A stretch of DNA of 64,000 bases, from positions 62,001 to 126,000 of the forward strand of contig NW_027195261.1 of the NCBI RefSeq assembly GCF_038502225.1. The letters are read 5' to 3'. This document shows positions 55,680-64,000 of this stretch, piece by piece. The stretch comes from Cherax quadricarinatus. Its lineage: Eukaryota; Arthropoda; Malacostraca; Decapoda; Parastacidae. Under the pieces are notes generated by a model. That model was not told where the DNA came from and did no database searches. It saw only the letters and a program-made list of their open reading frames with translations. The position numbers and the translations under genes were made by a program. Every line of letters begins with the position of its first letter. Positions within the stretch are counted from its first letter, which is position 1.

Positions 55680-55999
55680 AGATAAGGATAAGATAAGATT
55701 TCGTTCGGATTTTTAACCCCGGAGGGTTAGCCACCCAGGATAACCCAAGAAAGTCAGTGCGTCATCGAGGACTGTCTAACTTATTTCCATTGGGGTCCTT
55801 AATCTTGTCCCCCAGGATGCGACCCACACCAGTCGACTAACACCCAGGTACCTATTTGCTGCTAGGTGAACAGGACAACAGGTGTAAGGAAACGTGTCGA
55901 AATGTTTCCACCCGCCGGGAATCGAACCCGGGCCCTCCGTGTGTGAAGCGGAAGCTCTAGCCACCAGGCCACCGGGCCAGGGCCACCAGGCCACCGGGC
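55680..55999 (-). mobile_element. tRNA-derived SINE, reverse, in the LTR
   Basis: Reverse copy of the SINE at 31242. The tail is AGATAAGGATAAGATAAGAT at the left, the B box reads CCGGGAATCGAACCCGGGCC, and the head has a duplicated GGCCACCAGGCCACCGGGCC. It is inserted in the LTR between TTTCTTTAAAGTA and the adjoining Tigger end. Confidence 0.85.
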
Positions 56000-56259
56000 C
56001 TGTAGGACCCCCGCATAACGATTTTAATCTGTGCAAGAGGGCTCATTGTTATGCGAAATAATCGGTATGCGAATGAATTTTCCCCATAAGAAATAATGGA
56101 AATCAAATTAATCCGTGCAAGACACCCAAAAGTATGAAAAAAAAATTTTTACCACATGAAATATACATTTTCCTACACACAAAGAGAAGGATGCATGCAC
56201 AATAGTAGAGTAGTACATGCACAGTATATATTGTGCATGTACTAGTCTACTAAATGAAG

Positions 56260-56474
56260 AATAAATGACACTTACCTTTATTGAAGATGCAGCAATGACT
56301 GATGAGACACTGTGTCCTGGGAGTGCCTTTTCCTCCTGAGTACTGTAGGTCCTGTTTGGCATTTTCTTCCAGAACAGGCCTTATCACTCTGTGTATGCCA
56401 GTACGATTCTTAAATCTCTCAAACCAACCTTTGCTGGCTTTAAATTCACCAATATGAGCACTAGTTCCAGGCAT
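56260..56474 (-). pseudogene. Tigger-like transposase fragment, Tc5-type HTH
   Basis: FKASKGWFERFKNRTGIHRV, near 56445-56370, matches the second DNA-binding helix-turn-helix (HTH_Tnp_Tc5) of Tigger/CENP-B proteins. It is separated from the first helix-turn-helix by the nested SINE and MITE. The reading frame ends without a catalytic domain. Confidence 0.7.
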
Positions 56475-56537
56475 TTTTCCCTGTTCACCTGGGTGTTAGT
56501 CGACTTGTGTGGGTTGCATCCTGGGAGACAAGATTAA

Positions 56538-57612
56538 CCCTTTGACTGTTTTCGACGTATAAATACGTCTTACGAGCCAATGTTTCTGACGTATATATAC
56601 TCAATAATTCTAGCGGCTTCAAATCAAGTGGGAGAAAGCTGGTAGGCCCACATGTGAGAGAATGGGTCTGTGTGGTCAGTGTGCACCACATAAAAAAAAT
56701 CCTGCAGCACACATTGCGTAATGAGAAAAAAAAAACTCTGATCGTTTTTTTGGAATAAAACGCCGACTTTGAGGTATATTTTCGTATAGTATTTATCGTT
56801 GTATTCGCGTTTTCATGGTCTTAGGTGATAAAATGGAAAACATATTACAGAAATAGAGATGATTTTCATTACTTTTATGATGAAAACGACCTTGAAACTG
56901 AGCTCAAAGTAGCAGAAATGTTCGATTTTTACCAATGTTCAAGAGTAAATAAATCACACCACACGTCAAATACACGTCAACTGGGGAGCCTAATATTCTT
57001 TCACTAGTGCACTGATATTATTTATACCATTTTTACAATAATGCAGTCGTCTGCATAACAGTAAATTTTGTATTTTTTTGTATGAATAAAAAATCAAAAT
57101 AGAAAGCAATAATAATATAAGAGGGGCCTAGAGATGTGACTAATGAACAGAGCATATGTTATTTTAGTGCCACGAATGTCTACCTTGTTTATTCTGGACC
57201 CTATTTTGAAATTGGCATCTTTTTTATTTTGCGTGAAATTGGCCAAATTGCCAATTTCTGACCACCATATTGGGTAGTCCAAATTAGTAAATGGGAGGTT
57301 TCTTGTACTCAGCTGATATATAAAATGGAGTTCTAAAGAAATAGCTATGAGTTTGGTCAACTGGAACAATGGAATTGGCTGAAAATTGGGCTCAAAGTCG
57401 GCGAAATCGCCGATACGCATATGTCGGCGAGACCGCTAACTTTGCGGGAGCATAATTCCACGAGTTTTCGACCAAATTTCGAACTTTTGGTGTCATTACC
57501 ATCGGGAAAAGATTCTCTATCATTTCATAAGAAAAAATAATTTTTTTTTTTTTTCAAAAATTGAGCGACATAGAATGACAGTTTCAGAGAGGGGCCTGAA
57601 ACAGTCAAAGGG
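56538..57612 (+). mobile_element. piggyBac MITE copy 3, complete
   Basis: 1,075 bp, with ends CCCTTTGACTGTTTTCGACG and its inverse CAGTCAAAGGG. The target duplication is TTAA at 56534-56537 against TTAC at 57613-57616. It sits in the SINE at AAGATTAAGGACC, a TTAA present in the intact SINE at 31242. The body matches copies 1 and 2, with one segment of the 37-bp type at 56965-57020. Confidence 0.9.
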
Positions 57613-57700
57613 TTACAGACCCCAATGGAAATAAGTTAGACAGTCTTCGATGACACTGACTTTTTTGGGTTATCCTGGGTGGCAAATCCTCTGGGGTTAA

Positions 57701-58318
57701 TTGTTTCTTGGTATTCTCAATAAGCCACACCAACAACGGTGCTACAGCAGCAGCAGCAGCTGACGGTGGTACAGCAGCAACAGACGATGCTACAGCAGCA
57801 GCAGACGATGCTACAGCAGCAACAGACGATGTTACAGCAGCAGCAGACGATGCTACAGCAGCAGCAGCAGCAGACGATGCTACAGCAGCAGCAGACGATG
57901 CTACAGCAGCAACAGACGATGTTACAGCAGCAGCAGACGATGCTACAGCAGCAGCAGCAGCAGACGATGCTACAGCAGCAGCAGACGATGCTACAGCAGC
58001 AGCAGCAGCTGACAGTGCTACAGCAGCAGCAGACAATGCTACAGCAGCAGCAGATGATGCTACAGCAGCAGCAGACAATGCTACAGCAGCAGCAGATGAT
58101 GCTACAGCAGCAGCAGCAGCTGACAGTGCAGCAGCAGCAGCAGCTGTACCACCAATAGTAGCGATGGTTGATTGGGGTTTATTATACAACCTGGCCAGCT
58201 CGGAGACACGCACTCCACTTTCATACTTATCAATGATCTTTTTCTTCATCTCTATTTTAATTCTCACCCTTATTGCTGTAGGGTTGGCACTAGAAGCTTT
58301 CTTGGGGCCCATGGTCAC
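57701..58318 (-). pseudogene. Tigger-like transposase N-terminus with alanine expansion
   Basis: From the ATG at 58312 (MGPKKASSANPTAIRVRIK) it encodes a CENP-B N-terminal/psq helix-turn-helix (KKKIIDKYESGVRVSELARL, then YNKPQSTIATI). At the expected end of this domain the sequence becomes an Ala/Val/Ser run encoded by the CAG-type tandem repeat at 57737-58155. It then returns to transposase-like LLVWLIENTKKQL. In the family this domain binds terminal repeats. The expansion and the loss of the rest of the gene make it non-functional. Confidence 0.75.
57737..58155. repeat. CAG-type 21-bp repeat inside the Tigger coding remnant
   Basis: Units built from CAGACGATG and CTACAGCAGCAG, with variable numbers of CAG, make about 420 bp. 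They are open in several frames: polyglutamine on the plus strand, polyalanine on the minus strand. Only the minus frame is continuous with transposase sequence. Confidence 0.9.
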
Positions 58319-58716
58319 TTATTTTCCAGAAAAAGCACCGAAAACACTGTAATAATACGAAATATTCCGATTGTATGCTTGGATGTTACCGCGGAGGCTG
58401 GCTGGTAAACAATGCCACTGGCGGCACATGTGAGGCTGGCGCGTCTCGGACGCGTCTCGGACGAAAATCGGTGAGCGGGTTTTTAAGCGGTATGCGAGGC
58501 AAAATTTTTGCGATTAAAGCAAGCGGTATGCGGATTAATCGTTATGTGATGCCAACGGTATGCGGGGGTCCACTGTATTTTATATTTTCATTTCTAAATA
58601 ATAGTGTTTATGTTTGCCAGTTTTTATTCTTTTTCTATTCATTAATTTTCCTAAGGAGGAGCCAGCCCTGGTAATACTTACTGGAGTTGTTACAGGGCTG
58701 AGTAAGCCTTAACAAG

Positions 58717-58733
58717 TGGCGACCTTGCCAGGA
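58717..58733 (+). other. Primer-binding site of the gypsy-like element
   Basis: TGGCGACCTTGCCAGGA begins two bases after the LTR end and is identical to the site at 27045-27061. Confidence 0.75.
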
Positions 58734-60144
58734 TTACTCGACTGAATCAAGATTCGACTCCATCTTGAATCTACCATTGGAACTTCAACGCCGCATACCA
58801 CAGACGGTTACCACCAGCCATGAGTAATCATTCTCTATGGTAGGACTACAGTACAGGTACAGTGGACCCTCGACATTCGATACTAATCCGTTCCTGAGAG
58901 CTATCGAATGTCGAAAATATCGAAAGTTGAATTAATTTTCCCCATAAGATATAATGGAAATCAAATTAATCCATGCAAGACACCCAAAAGTATGAAAAAA
59001 TTTTTTTTACCACATGAAATATTAAGTTTAATGCAATAGAATAATTACAGTAACAACAATAACAATAGATTAATAACAATAGAATAAATGACACTTACCT
59101 TTAATGAAGATCTGGTGATGATTGGTGGGATGGGAGGAGGGGAGAGTGTGGATGGTGTTAGTGTTTAGAAGGGGAATCCCCTTCCATTAGAACTTGAACT
59201 GGCAGCCTCACCATGCCTTACCACACTGTGTATGCCACTATGATTCTTAAATCTTGCAAACCAACCTTTGCTGGCCTTAACTTCACTCACATCACCACTA
59301 GTTGCAGGCAATTTCTTTACCAAATCATCATGCACTCCGACACATGCACTCCACTTTCGTACTTTGCAATTATCTCTTTCTTCATTTCAATAGTCATTAG
59401 CACCTTTTTTCTTGAAGGGTTTGCACTAGAAGCTTTCTTGGGGCCCATGGTTACTTATTTTGCAGAAACAAGCACGAAAAACAGTGATAATATGGATAAT
59501 ATGGAATGTACCGAATGCATCCTTAGATGCGCGCACACTGGCTGGCTTGTAAACACTGGCACACACAGGGCAGTTCAGGCCACACGTGGACATGTCTCGT
59601 ACGAATCGTATCGAATGCCAGATTTTCCATCGAATGTCGAGGCGAAATTTTTGTGTGAAAATGCATCGAATGTCGGATTTATCGAATGTCGATGCCATCA
59701 AATGTCGGGGGTCCACTGTATTTAAAAGATTTGGTGATTGTTTTAGTCTCAATTTATTGTAAGTCAAGTCAAGGCAGGATATACTAGTTAATTCTGTCAC
59801 CTTTGTGAGCTTGAAGCGACTTGGAGGAATAGGCTCTAGGGACCCGAGATTTTCCAGTGACAAGTTGTTTCATTGAGCTCCATTTATTATATCAAGGGAA
59901 CTGTTGTAGTACACTCTTGATTTGTCGGTGAGAAGATTGGATGGTCCAGGGACCCCATTCTACTTACTGTTTGCTCGGAGCTGACATAGAACCCTCCGTT
60001 TTCATTAATACATACTGTTTAATCGAAGCAGGGATCGAACCCTCTGATTTATTTACAGTTTGAGTGGAGGAGAAATTGAACCCTCTGTTTTCTTTGATAC
60101 ATCTGTTTTATTTTCCCCTGGTAGTTTAAGTTATTCTTGCAAGC
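58734..60144 (+). other. Leader of the gypsy-like element
   Basis: Non-coding leader between primer site and gag ATG, interrupted by Tigger type b (58860-59718). It repeats a motif with GAACCCTC several times (near 59990, 60030 and 60080), also seen in the reverse copy at 26540-26680. No gene was found. Confidence 0.7.
58860..59718 (-). mobile_element. Tigger-like element type b, internally deleted
   Basis: Terminal repeats CAGTGGACCCTCGACATTCG and its inverse near 59700-59718 are flanked by TA. The reverse leader at about 26920 preserves the empty site CAGGTATTTAAAAG. The minus strand encodes MGPKKASSANPSRKKVLM and then EIIAKYESGVHVSE (59450-59340), the first helix-turn-helix. After a deletion it gives VKASKGWFARFKNHSGIHSV (near 59290-59230), the second. 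The catalytic part is lost. Confidence 0.85.
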
Positions 60145-61251
60145 ATGGAGGAGTACCAGTTTTGGATGAACACTGGGAGTAAGTTAGGAATAACAGGGAA
60201 AAATTTAGAAGCTTTCATTAGTGCTAAGATCCAGGAAAGAGAAAGAAAGGAGACAGAGAACCTTGAAAGAGAAGAGAAAAAGGAGAAAGAGAACCTTGAA
60301 TGAGAGGAGGAAAAGGAGAGAGAGAGAATTGAAAGAGAAGAGAAAAAGGAGAGAGAGAATCAAAAGAGAGGAGAAAAAGGAGAGAGATCGAATTGAAAGA
60401 GAAAATCAAGAAAGACAGAAAGAGAGAGAGAAGACAAAAAGGAACGTGATAGACTTGATCGTGAGGAGAGAGCTTGAGTATGTGAAGAACAAGCTAAAAT
60501 ACATGAAGAACAAGTTAAACTAAGAGAACTTGAGGAAAGAGCAAAAGATAGAGAACTTGAGGAAAAAGCTAGAGAACTTGAATTAAGAGAAAGGGAAAAA
60601 GACCGCGAGGTAGAGAAATCTCACCTTGAATTAGAGAATAAAAAGTTACCTTTCACACAACAACAATTAGAGGAAGGAGTAATTGAACATCATGCAGCTA
60701 GTGCACATATTCCAACACCTAATTTACCTCCCTTCACAGAGGGTGAAGACATCACTTCATACATTATTAGGTCTGAAAATACTGCTACCCTCTGTGAATG
60801 GCCAACTGATACCTGGGCTACCAGGTTAGGTATGTTATTTTCTGGTACAGCTTTGAATATCTATGCAACTTTGTCGCAGGATATCATATGTAATTATAAC
60901 CTACTTAAGAAGGCAATCCTTAAAGCATACCAAAAGACCACAAATTCTTATAGGAAAGATTTCAAGTATGCCACCTTAGAGCAGGGCCAAAACTTTCAGC
61001 AGTTACAGGTAACACTCTTTCGTTTGTTCGATTTTTGGATAGAGAGCTCAGAAATTGATCACAGTTATGAATCTCTTAGAGACTTCATGGTTGCTGACCA
61101 GTTTCTGACAGTTCTTCCTCACCAAATACGAACATTCATTAGAGAATGTAACCTGATTAAAGCTGAGGAAGTTGCTGAGGCCACTGACTTGTATGCTGAG
61201 GCTCATAATTCCTTCCAAGAAAATAGAGAAAGTCGGCAGATGTTTTGTTGA
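60145..61251 (+). pseudogene. SCAN-like gag of gypsy-like element
   Basis: The ATG at 60145 starts MEEYQFWMNTGSKLGITGKN and leads into a long K/E/R-rich coil, with TGA at 60301 and frame breaks in the coil region. From about 60526 one frame is open (ELEEKARELELREREKDRE, LPPFTEGEDITSYIIRSEN). It continues into a capsid segment (YRKDFKYATLEQGQNFQQL, LRDFMVADQFLTVLPHQIRT, AEEVAEATDLYAEAH) with the helix order of SCAN domains. It ends at 61251. Gag would form the particle around element RNA. No zinc knuckle is visible. Decay in the coil means the full protein is not made. Confidence 0.75.
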
Positions 61252-61846
61252 CGGTAGTGACCAAGCACCCTTCTGTTCAGGGACAGTTATTGGTATAAAA
61301 GTATCAGACATATTACGCGACACTGGATATACGTGCATCGTAATTTCGGACAAACTGTTCCCTATCCTTAAAACCTCTCGTGTGTCCTCTATTCTTTCAG
61401 ACTACTTGGGCCGTGAAAACACTTTTCCTACAATACGTTGTTACTTGAAAACTAAATGGTTTACAGGTTGGACTAATGTGGTACTAGCCCCAATTACTAC
61501 TTGTTCTATAATAGTGGGTAACGTTAAAGGTGCCATTCTTCCTTCGGAGGCGGATTTTTCATCACCACCCATGGACCTAAGTTTTCCAGTTCCTCTTCCT
61601 TACAAATTAGATAAACCCCTTAACAATTCCGCATCGGAAGCTGCATTGTCTCATATGGTTCATTTGGGGGCAGAAACAGATGATACTGCTCTCGATAGTG
61701 AGGTTGCAGGATCACCTGTTCACTCGTCGGGTGAAAGTAAGGGTATTGCCTCCGGCACTCTCAGTGTCTTGACTAGGGCTCAGACCATAACCCCGGATTC
61801 TCCCACCGTAAGTTCTTTCATTTTCCCAGATTTTATGTCCAAGGAT
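61220..61846 (+). pseudogene. Retropepsin-like protease region (pol start)
   Basis: In a different frame from gag, FCSGTVIGIKVSDILRDTGY and then TCIVIS carry the aspartic protease DTG motif in its usual setting. The following 170 codons resemble a pol linker, rich in S, T and P, ending LTRAQTITPDSPTVSS. A frameshift between gag and pol is normal in some elements, but here could also be decay. The sequence is cut by a Tigger terminal repeat at 61849. Confidence 0.65.
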
Positions 61847-61848
61847 TA

Positions 61849-61871
61849 CAGTGGACCCCCGCATAACGATA
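61849..61871 (+). mobile_element. Tigger type a left terminal repeat, interrupted
   Basis: TA then CAGTGGACCCCCGCATAACG matches the type a terminal repeat at 58560-58575. Directly after CGATA the piggyBac target TTAA begins, so the remainder must lie beyond the piggyBac, outside the window. Confidence 0.75.
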
Positions 61872-61888
61872 TTAACCCTTTTAGGGTC

Positions 61889-62359
61889 CAAGGCCAAAAT
61901 CTGAAGTCACGCACCAGTGTCCAAGAAATTTTGAAAAAAAAAAAATTATTTTTTCTTACAGAATTAAAGAGCGTATTTTTGTGAAGGTAATAAAACAAAA
62001 AAAATTAGAATCTGATCAGTACTTACCGAGATACACTGCCAAGAAGTTTATAGAAAATGATGTGGTGGTGGCAACATCGATGAATTCCACATACGCGTAT
62101 TACATTATTTTGTTGTTTTAGTTGTTTTTTCTTTTCTTTTCCAATTTTTTTCTATTCCTACTAACATTTGGGGCCTGAGAGACCAATACTGTATATAATT
62201 GATATATATAAACTCACTGTATTGAACACAATAACCGCACTAAAGTTATTATCATATTATTGTTTACCACTGTTGTTTATTACAATAAACATGCACAAAT
62301 ATTGTATAATACTAATGTTCTATCATATATTTACATATTTACAATCAATGGACATGGTT
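61889..62359. other. piggyBac 3' untranslated part
   Basis: AT-rich non-coding DNA between the terminal repeat and the transposase stop. The minus-strand AATAAA-type signals expected for polyadenylation are possible but were not decisive. Confidence 0.5.
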
Positions 62360-64000
62360 TTAGAACTGCTGGAGCTTGTGGAACTCCTTGAAACAAGGCA
62401 CCATGCACAGAGGCACCTTACATTCCTCACACATAAACCGAGTGTCTTTGCGTCTTTGTTGCCGTCGTTTTGTTTGTGCACAGACAATGCATCTCTTCTG
62501 AGCAAATTTCTTTTGAGTTGAAGGAAGCTGTATTATGAAATGATCACCTTCTCTCCTCAAACGCTTGGGTATATCGTGATGAATTCGAGGACCATGTTGT
62601 ATTGCAGGTGTTGTTACCTGGTACTTCATTATGAGTTGTCTGACAACAGACAAACAAAATTCACCATACGGTGGTCTGTTACCAGTCTTTATTTGGTACA
62701 TATTATATGCATTCAGCATTGAAATGTCCTTGAGATGGAAGAAAAGTTTCATGTACCACTTGTAACTCTTACGAACACAGTCAACAAAACCAATCTGCAT
62801 GTCACACTTGTCAACCAAGCGCATGTTTTGTGTATAATCAATCACTGACACTGGTTTTCGAATACGTTCATTAGTCACTCGATCAACTTTGCCACTGTCT
62901 TGCATTTCATTACGGTGAATGGTTGTCAACAATGTGACATCTCGTTTGTCATGCCACCGTAATGCCATGATGTCATTGGCAGTAAACACCTGCACGTCAT
63001 CACCACGAACACCTGCGTTGAGCCTGGGCATATGTTTACGATTAGAACGCACTGTGCCACACACATCTGTCTTGTTCACTCGCATGAAATCACTGAGTAA
63101 TGGGCTTGTGTACCAGTTATCGGTATATAATGTATGGCCCTTACCAAGATAAGGTGCCATCATGTTTCTCACTACGTCACCTGTACCCAATAACATCTTG
63201 GTATCTTTCAATGTTTTACTACCCGTGTATACAACAATATCCAACACCAGGCCACTGTCAAAATCACAGAGTACGTGTACAAACAATTTTATACCAAAGC
63301 GGTTCCTCTTGCTCGGTATATACTGCTTGAATGACAGTCTACCTTTGAACAAAATCAAAGACTCGTCAATTACAAGATTCTTGAATGGATAAAAGTATAT
63401 CCTGAACTTTTGTTTGAGATACATGAAAACATTTCTAATCTTGTATAACCTGTCACTTCTGTCAGGCCTGGTTTTGTCAGAGAAGTGCAACATACGTAAC
63501 AGTAAGATAAACCTGTTCACTGGTATTATTTCACTGAAGGATGGGGTAGAAATTAGCCGATCTGTGGACCAGTATGCTTTTATATTATGCTTATAGACGT
63601 GAGGCATAAGCATTATTGTTGCAAAAAGCAAATACATTTCTGCAACAGTCGTCTCTTTCCACCTGTGTAGTCTTGACTGTGGTGATAAGATCATATTTGC
63701 CATGGTGTACTGAAAATACTTATTACTTTCCCTGGCAATAATTTCCATCAATGGCTGGTCAAAGAATAATTCAAAGAATTCCAGTTCATTGGCCGTGGTT
63801 CCAAGGGGACAGGTAGGTAGAATTCCACTTTGAGAGTCATCAAAGTGGTGAGGCTTGGGAACAAAATTGGGATTTTGCTGCCAATCCCACATACGGTTTT
63901 GTGGAGGATACTGGACATCATAGGCTGGTTGTACGGGCGGTTGTGGTTGTGGCGGGCTGGTGGCTGACGCTCCGCTTTGTCCTTGAACTGACGAGTCAGC
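62360..64000 (-). CDS. piggyBac transposase (N-terminus outside window)
   Basis: The frame is open from the window edge to the stop at 62360, about 546 codons visible. The start is not in the window. The edge part is Pro/Gln-rich (SPPQPQPPVQPAYDVQYPPQ). From MWDWQQNPNFVPKPHHFD (63892) the family domain begins. The catalytic aspartates fit NLVIDESLILFKGR (about 176 from that Met), HTLYTDNWYTS (about 258) and NMRLVDKCDMQ (about 361). The conserved SYKWYMKLFFHLKDISMLNA follows. The C-terminus is a cysteine-rich zinc domain (CIVC, CEEC, CMVPCFKEFHK), as in piggyBac proteins that bind the element ends. The enzyme cuts and pastes at TTAA. No damage was seen; the truncation is only the window edge. 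Confidence 0.92.
   Translation of the reverse strand, partial: ADSSVQGQSGASATSPPQPQPPVQPAYDVQYPPQNRMWDWQQNPNFVPKPHHFDDSQSGILPTCPLGTTANELEFFELFFDQPLMEIIARESNKYFQYTMANMILSPQSRLHRWKETTVAEMYLLFATIMLMPHVYKHNIKAYWSTDRLISTPSFSEIIPVNRFILLLRMLHFSDKTRPDRSDRLYKIRNVFMYLKQKFRIYFYPFKNLVIDESLILFKGRLSFKQYIPSKRNRFGIKLFVHVLCDFDSGLVLDIVVYTGSKTLKDTKMLLGTGDVVRNMMAPYLGKGHTLYTDNWYTSPLLSDFMRVNKTDVCGTVRSNRKHMPRLNAGVRGDDVQVFTANDIMALRWHDKRDVTLLTTIHRNEMQDSGKVDRVTNERIRKPVSVIDYTQNMRLVDKCDMQIGFVDCVRKSYKWYMKLFFHLKDISMLNAYNMYQIKTGNRPPYGEFCLSVVRQLIMKYQVTTPAIQHGPRIHHDIPKRLRREGDHFIIQLPSTQKKFAQKRCIVCAQTKRRQQRRKDTRFMCEECKVPLCMVPCFKEFHKLQQF

Larger units (their letters stand above)
56001..58575 (-). mobile_element. Tigger/pogo-like element (type a) with nested SINE and MITE
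   Basis: Terminal repeats: right end TATGCGGGGGTCCACTG followed by TA, left end GGACCCCCGCATAACGA (first bases altered). Minus-strand coding remnants of the transposase N-terminus are present at both sides. A SINE 3' half lies at 56480-56533 and 57617-57700, and is split by piggyBac MITE copy 3. The catalytic DDE domain is absent, so the element is non-autonomous. Confidence 0.8.
55124..58714 (+). repeat. 5' LTR, interrupted
   Basis: Starts TGTGAGGGAAAAGTTCAA and ends CCTTAACA; without insertions it is about 0.7 kb. It matches the LTR at 27064-28839 but lacks that copy's 205-bp GTAAGT-starting segment. It is interrupted by a reverse SINE at about 55680 and by a Tigger-like element from about 56001 to 58575. 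Confidence 0.85.
55124..61848 (+). mobile_element. Gypsy-like LTR retrotransposon, 5' part, with nested insertions
   Basis: The order is a 5' LTR (55124-58714) swollen by insertions, primer site at 58717, leader, gag from 60145, and a protease region to about 61846. A Tigger terminal repeat then starts. Reverse transcriptase, integrase and the 3' LTR are not in the window. The capsid resembles the SCAN fold, which is known to derive from Gmr1-like Ty3/gypsy gag, so Ty3/gypsy placement is likely. The truncated relative at 26505-28839 supplies empty sites for the insertions. Confidence 0.85.
61876..64000 (-). mobile_element. Autonomous piggyBac element, right part beyond window
   Basis: The left end is TTAA (61872-61875) followed by CCCTTTTAGGGTCCAAGG. 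Subterminal AAATTTTG, an A run and TTATTTTTTCTTA match the MITE ends. A transposase gene is on the minus strand, and the 5' end of the element is outside the window. Confidence 0.85.

Noticed and set aside
57739..58158. Plus-strand polyglutamine protein
   Set aside because: Antisense of the Tigger coding remnant and of the CAG-type repeat; no conserved flanks on the plus strand.

Overview
This window is eukaryotic repeat DNA, and no ordinary host gene was recognised in it. The mixture of element families suggests an arthropod, most likely a decapod crustacean. It holds L1/Tx1-, I-, CR1/Jockey- and RTE-type non-LTR retrotransposons, a Penelope-like element, a Ty3/gypsy-like LTR element with a SCAN-like gag, piggyBac and Tigger/pogo-like DNA transposons, a tRNA-derived SINE with a TTATC-type tail, and long minisatellites. 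The host assignment rests on remembered similarity of these repeats to decapod genomes and is inference. I refer to the recurring families by working letters: I-like, J (CR1/Jockey-type), N (second CR1/Jockey-type), K (RTE-type), A (non-coding repeat next to TG/CA microsatellites).

Layout. 1-934: 35-bp tandem array. 1347-5830 (minus): decayed L1/Tx1-like element. 5831-8735: piggyBac-type MITE carrying 69 copies of a 37-bp unit. 8925-9245: short retroposon with target duplication. 9452-11841: 3' part of an I-like element, TG tract and repeat A, all forward. 11842-18476: gag fragment (minus) split by a forward J element that is itself split by an inverted, intact J element. 18477-26330: repeat A copies, CA tracts and a nearly complete I-like element, all minus. 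26505-28839: leader and LTR of the gypsy-like element (minus), split by a J fragment. 28840-29610: N 3' ends. 30346-32040: degenerate SINE, 21-bp minisatellite and an intact SINE. 32289-39538: 24-bp minisatellite split by a palindromic pair of Penelope-like fragments. 39553-48500: full N element (minus) interrupted by an intact RTE-type element K. 48760-53190: another N copy broken by a Tigger-like element packed with other repeats, and by a second K fragment. 53270-55061: two piggyBac MITEs. 55124-61847: gypsy-like element (LTR, primer site, leader, gag, protease) with nested SINE, Tigger and MITE insertions. 61849-64000: a Tigger terminal repeat entered by an autonomous piggyBac, whose transposase is open to the window edge.

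How the parts relate. There is no pathway here; the relations are parasite to parasite. The autonomous piggyBac at the right edge shares its terminal and subterminal sequence with the roughly 1.07-kb MITEs, and the 37-bp satellite is an amplified segment of that same MITE. Tigger fragments retain CENP-B-type helix-turn-helix coding. Three retrotransposon ORFs are intact or nearly so: J at 13580-16609 (intact), K at 40938-43844 (intact but with an unclear start) and I-like ORF2 at 20016-23726 (one stop codon). The order of insertion can be read at many junctions from target duplications or from empty sites preserved in a second copy.
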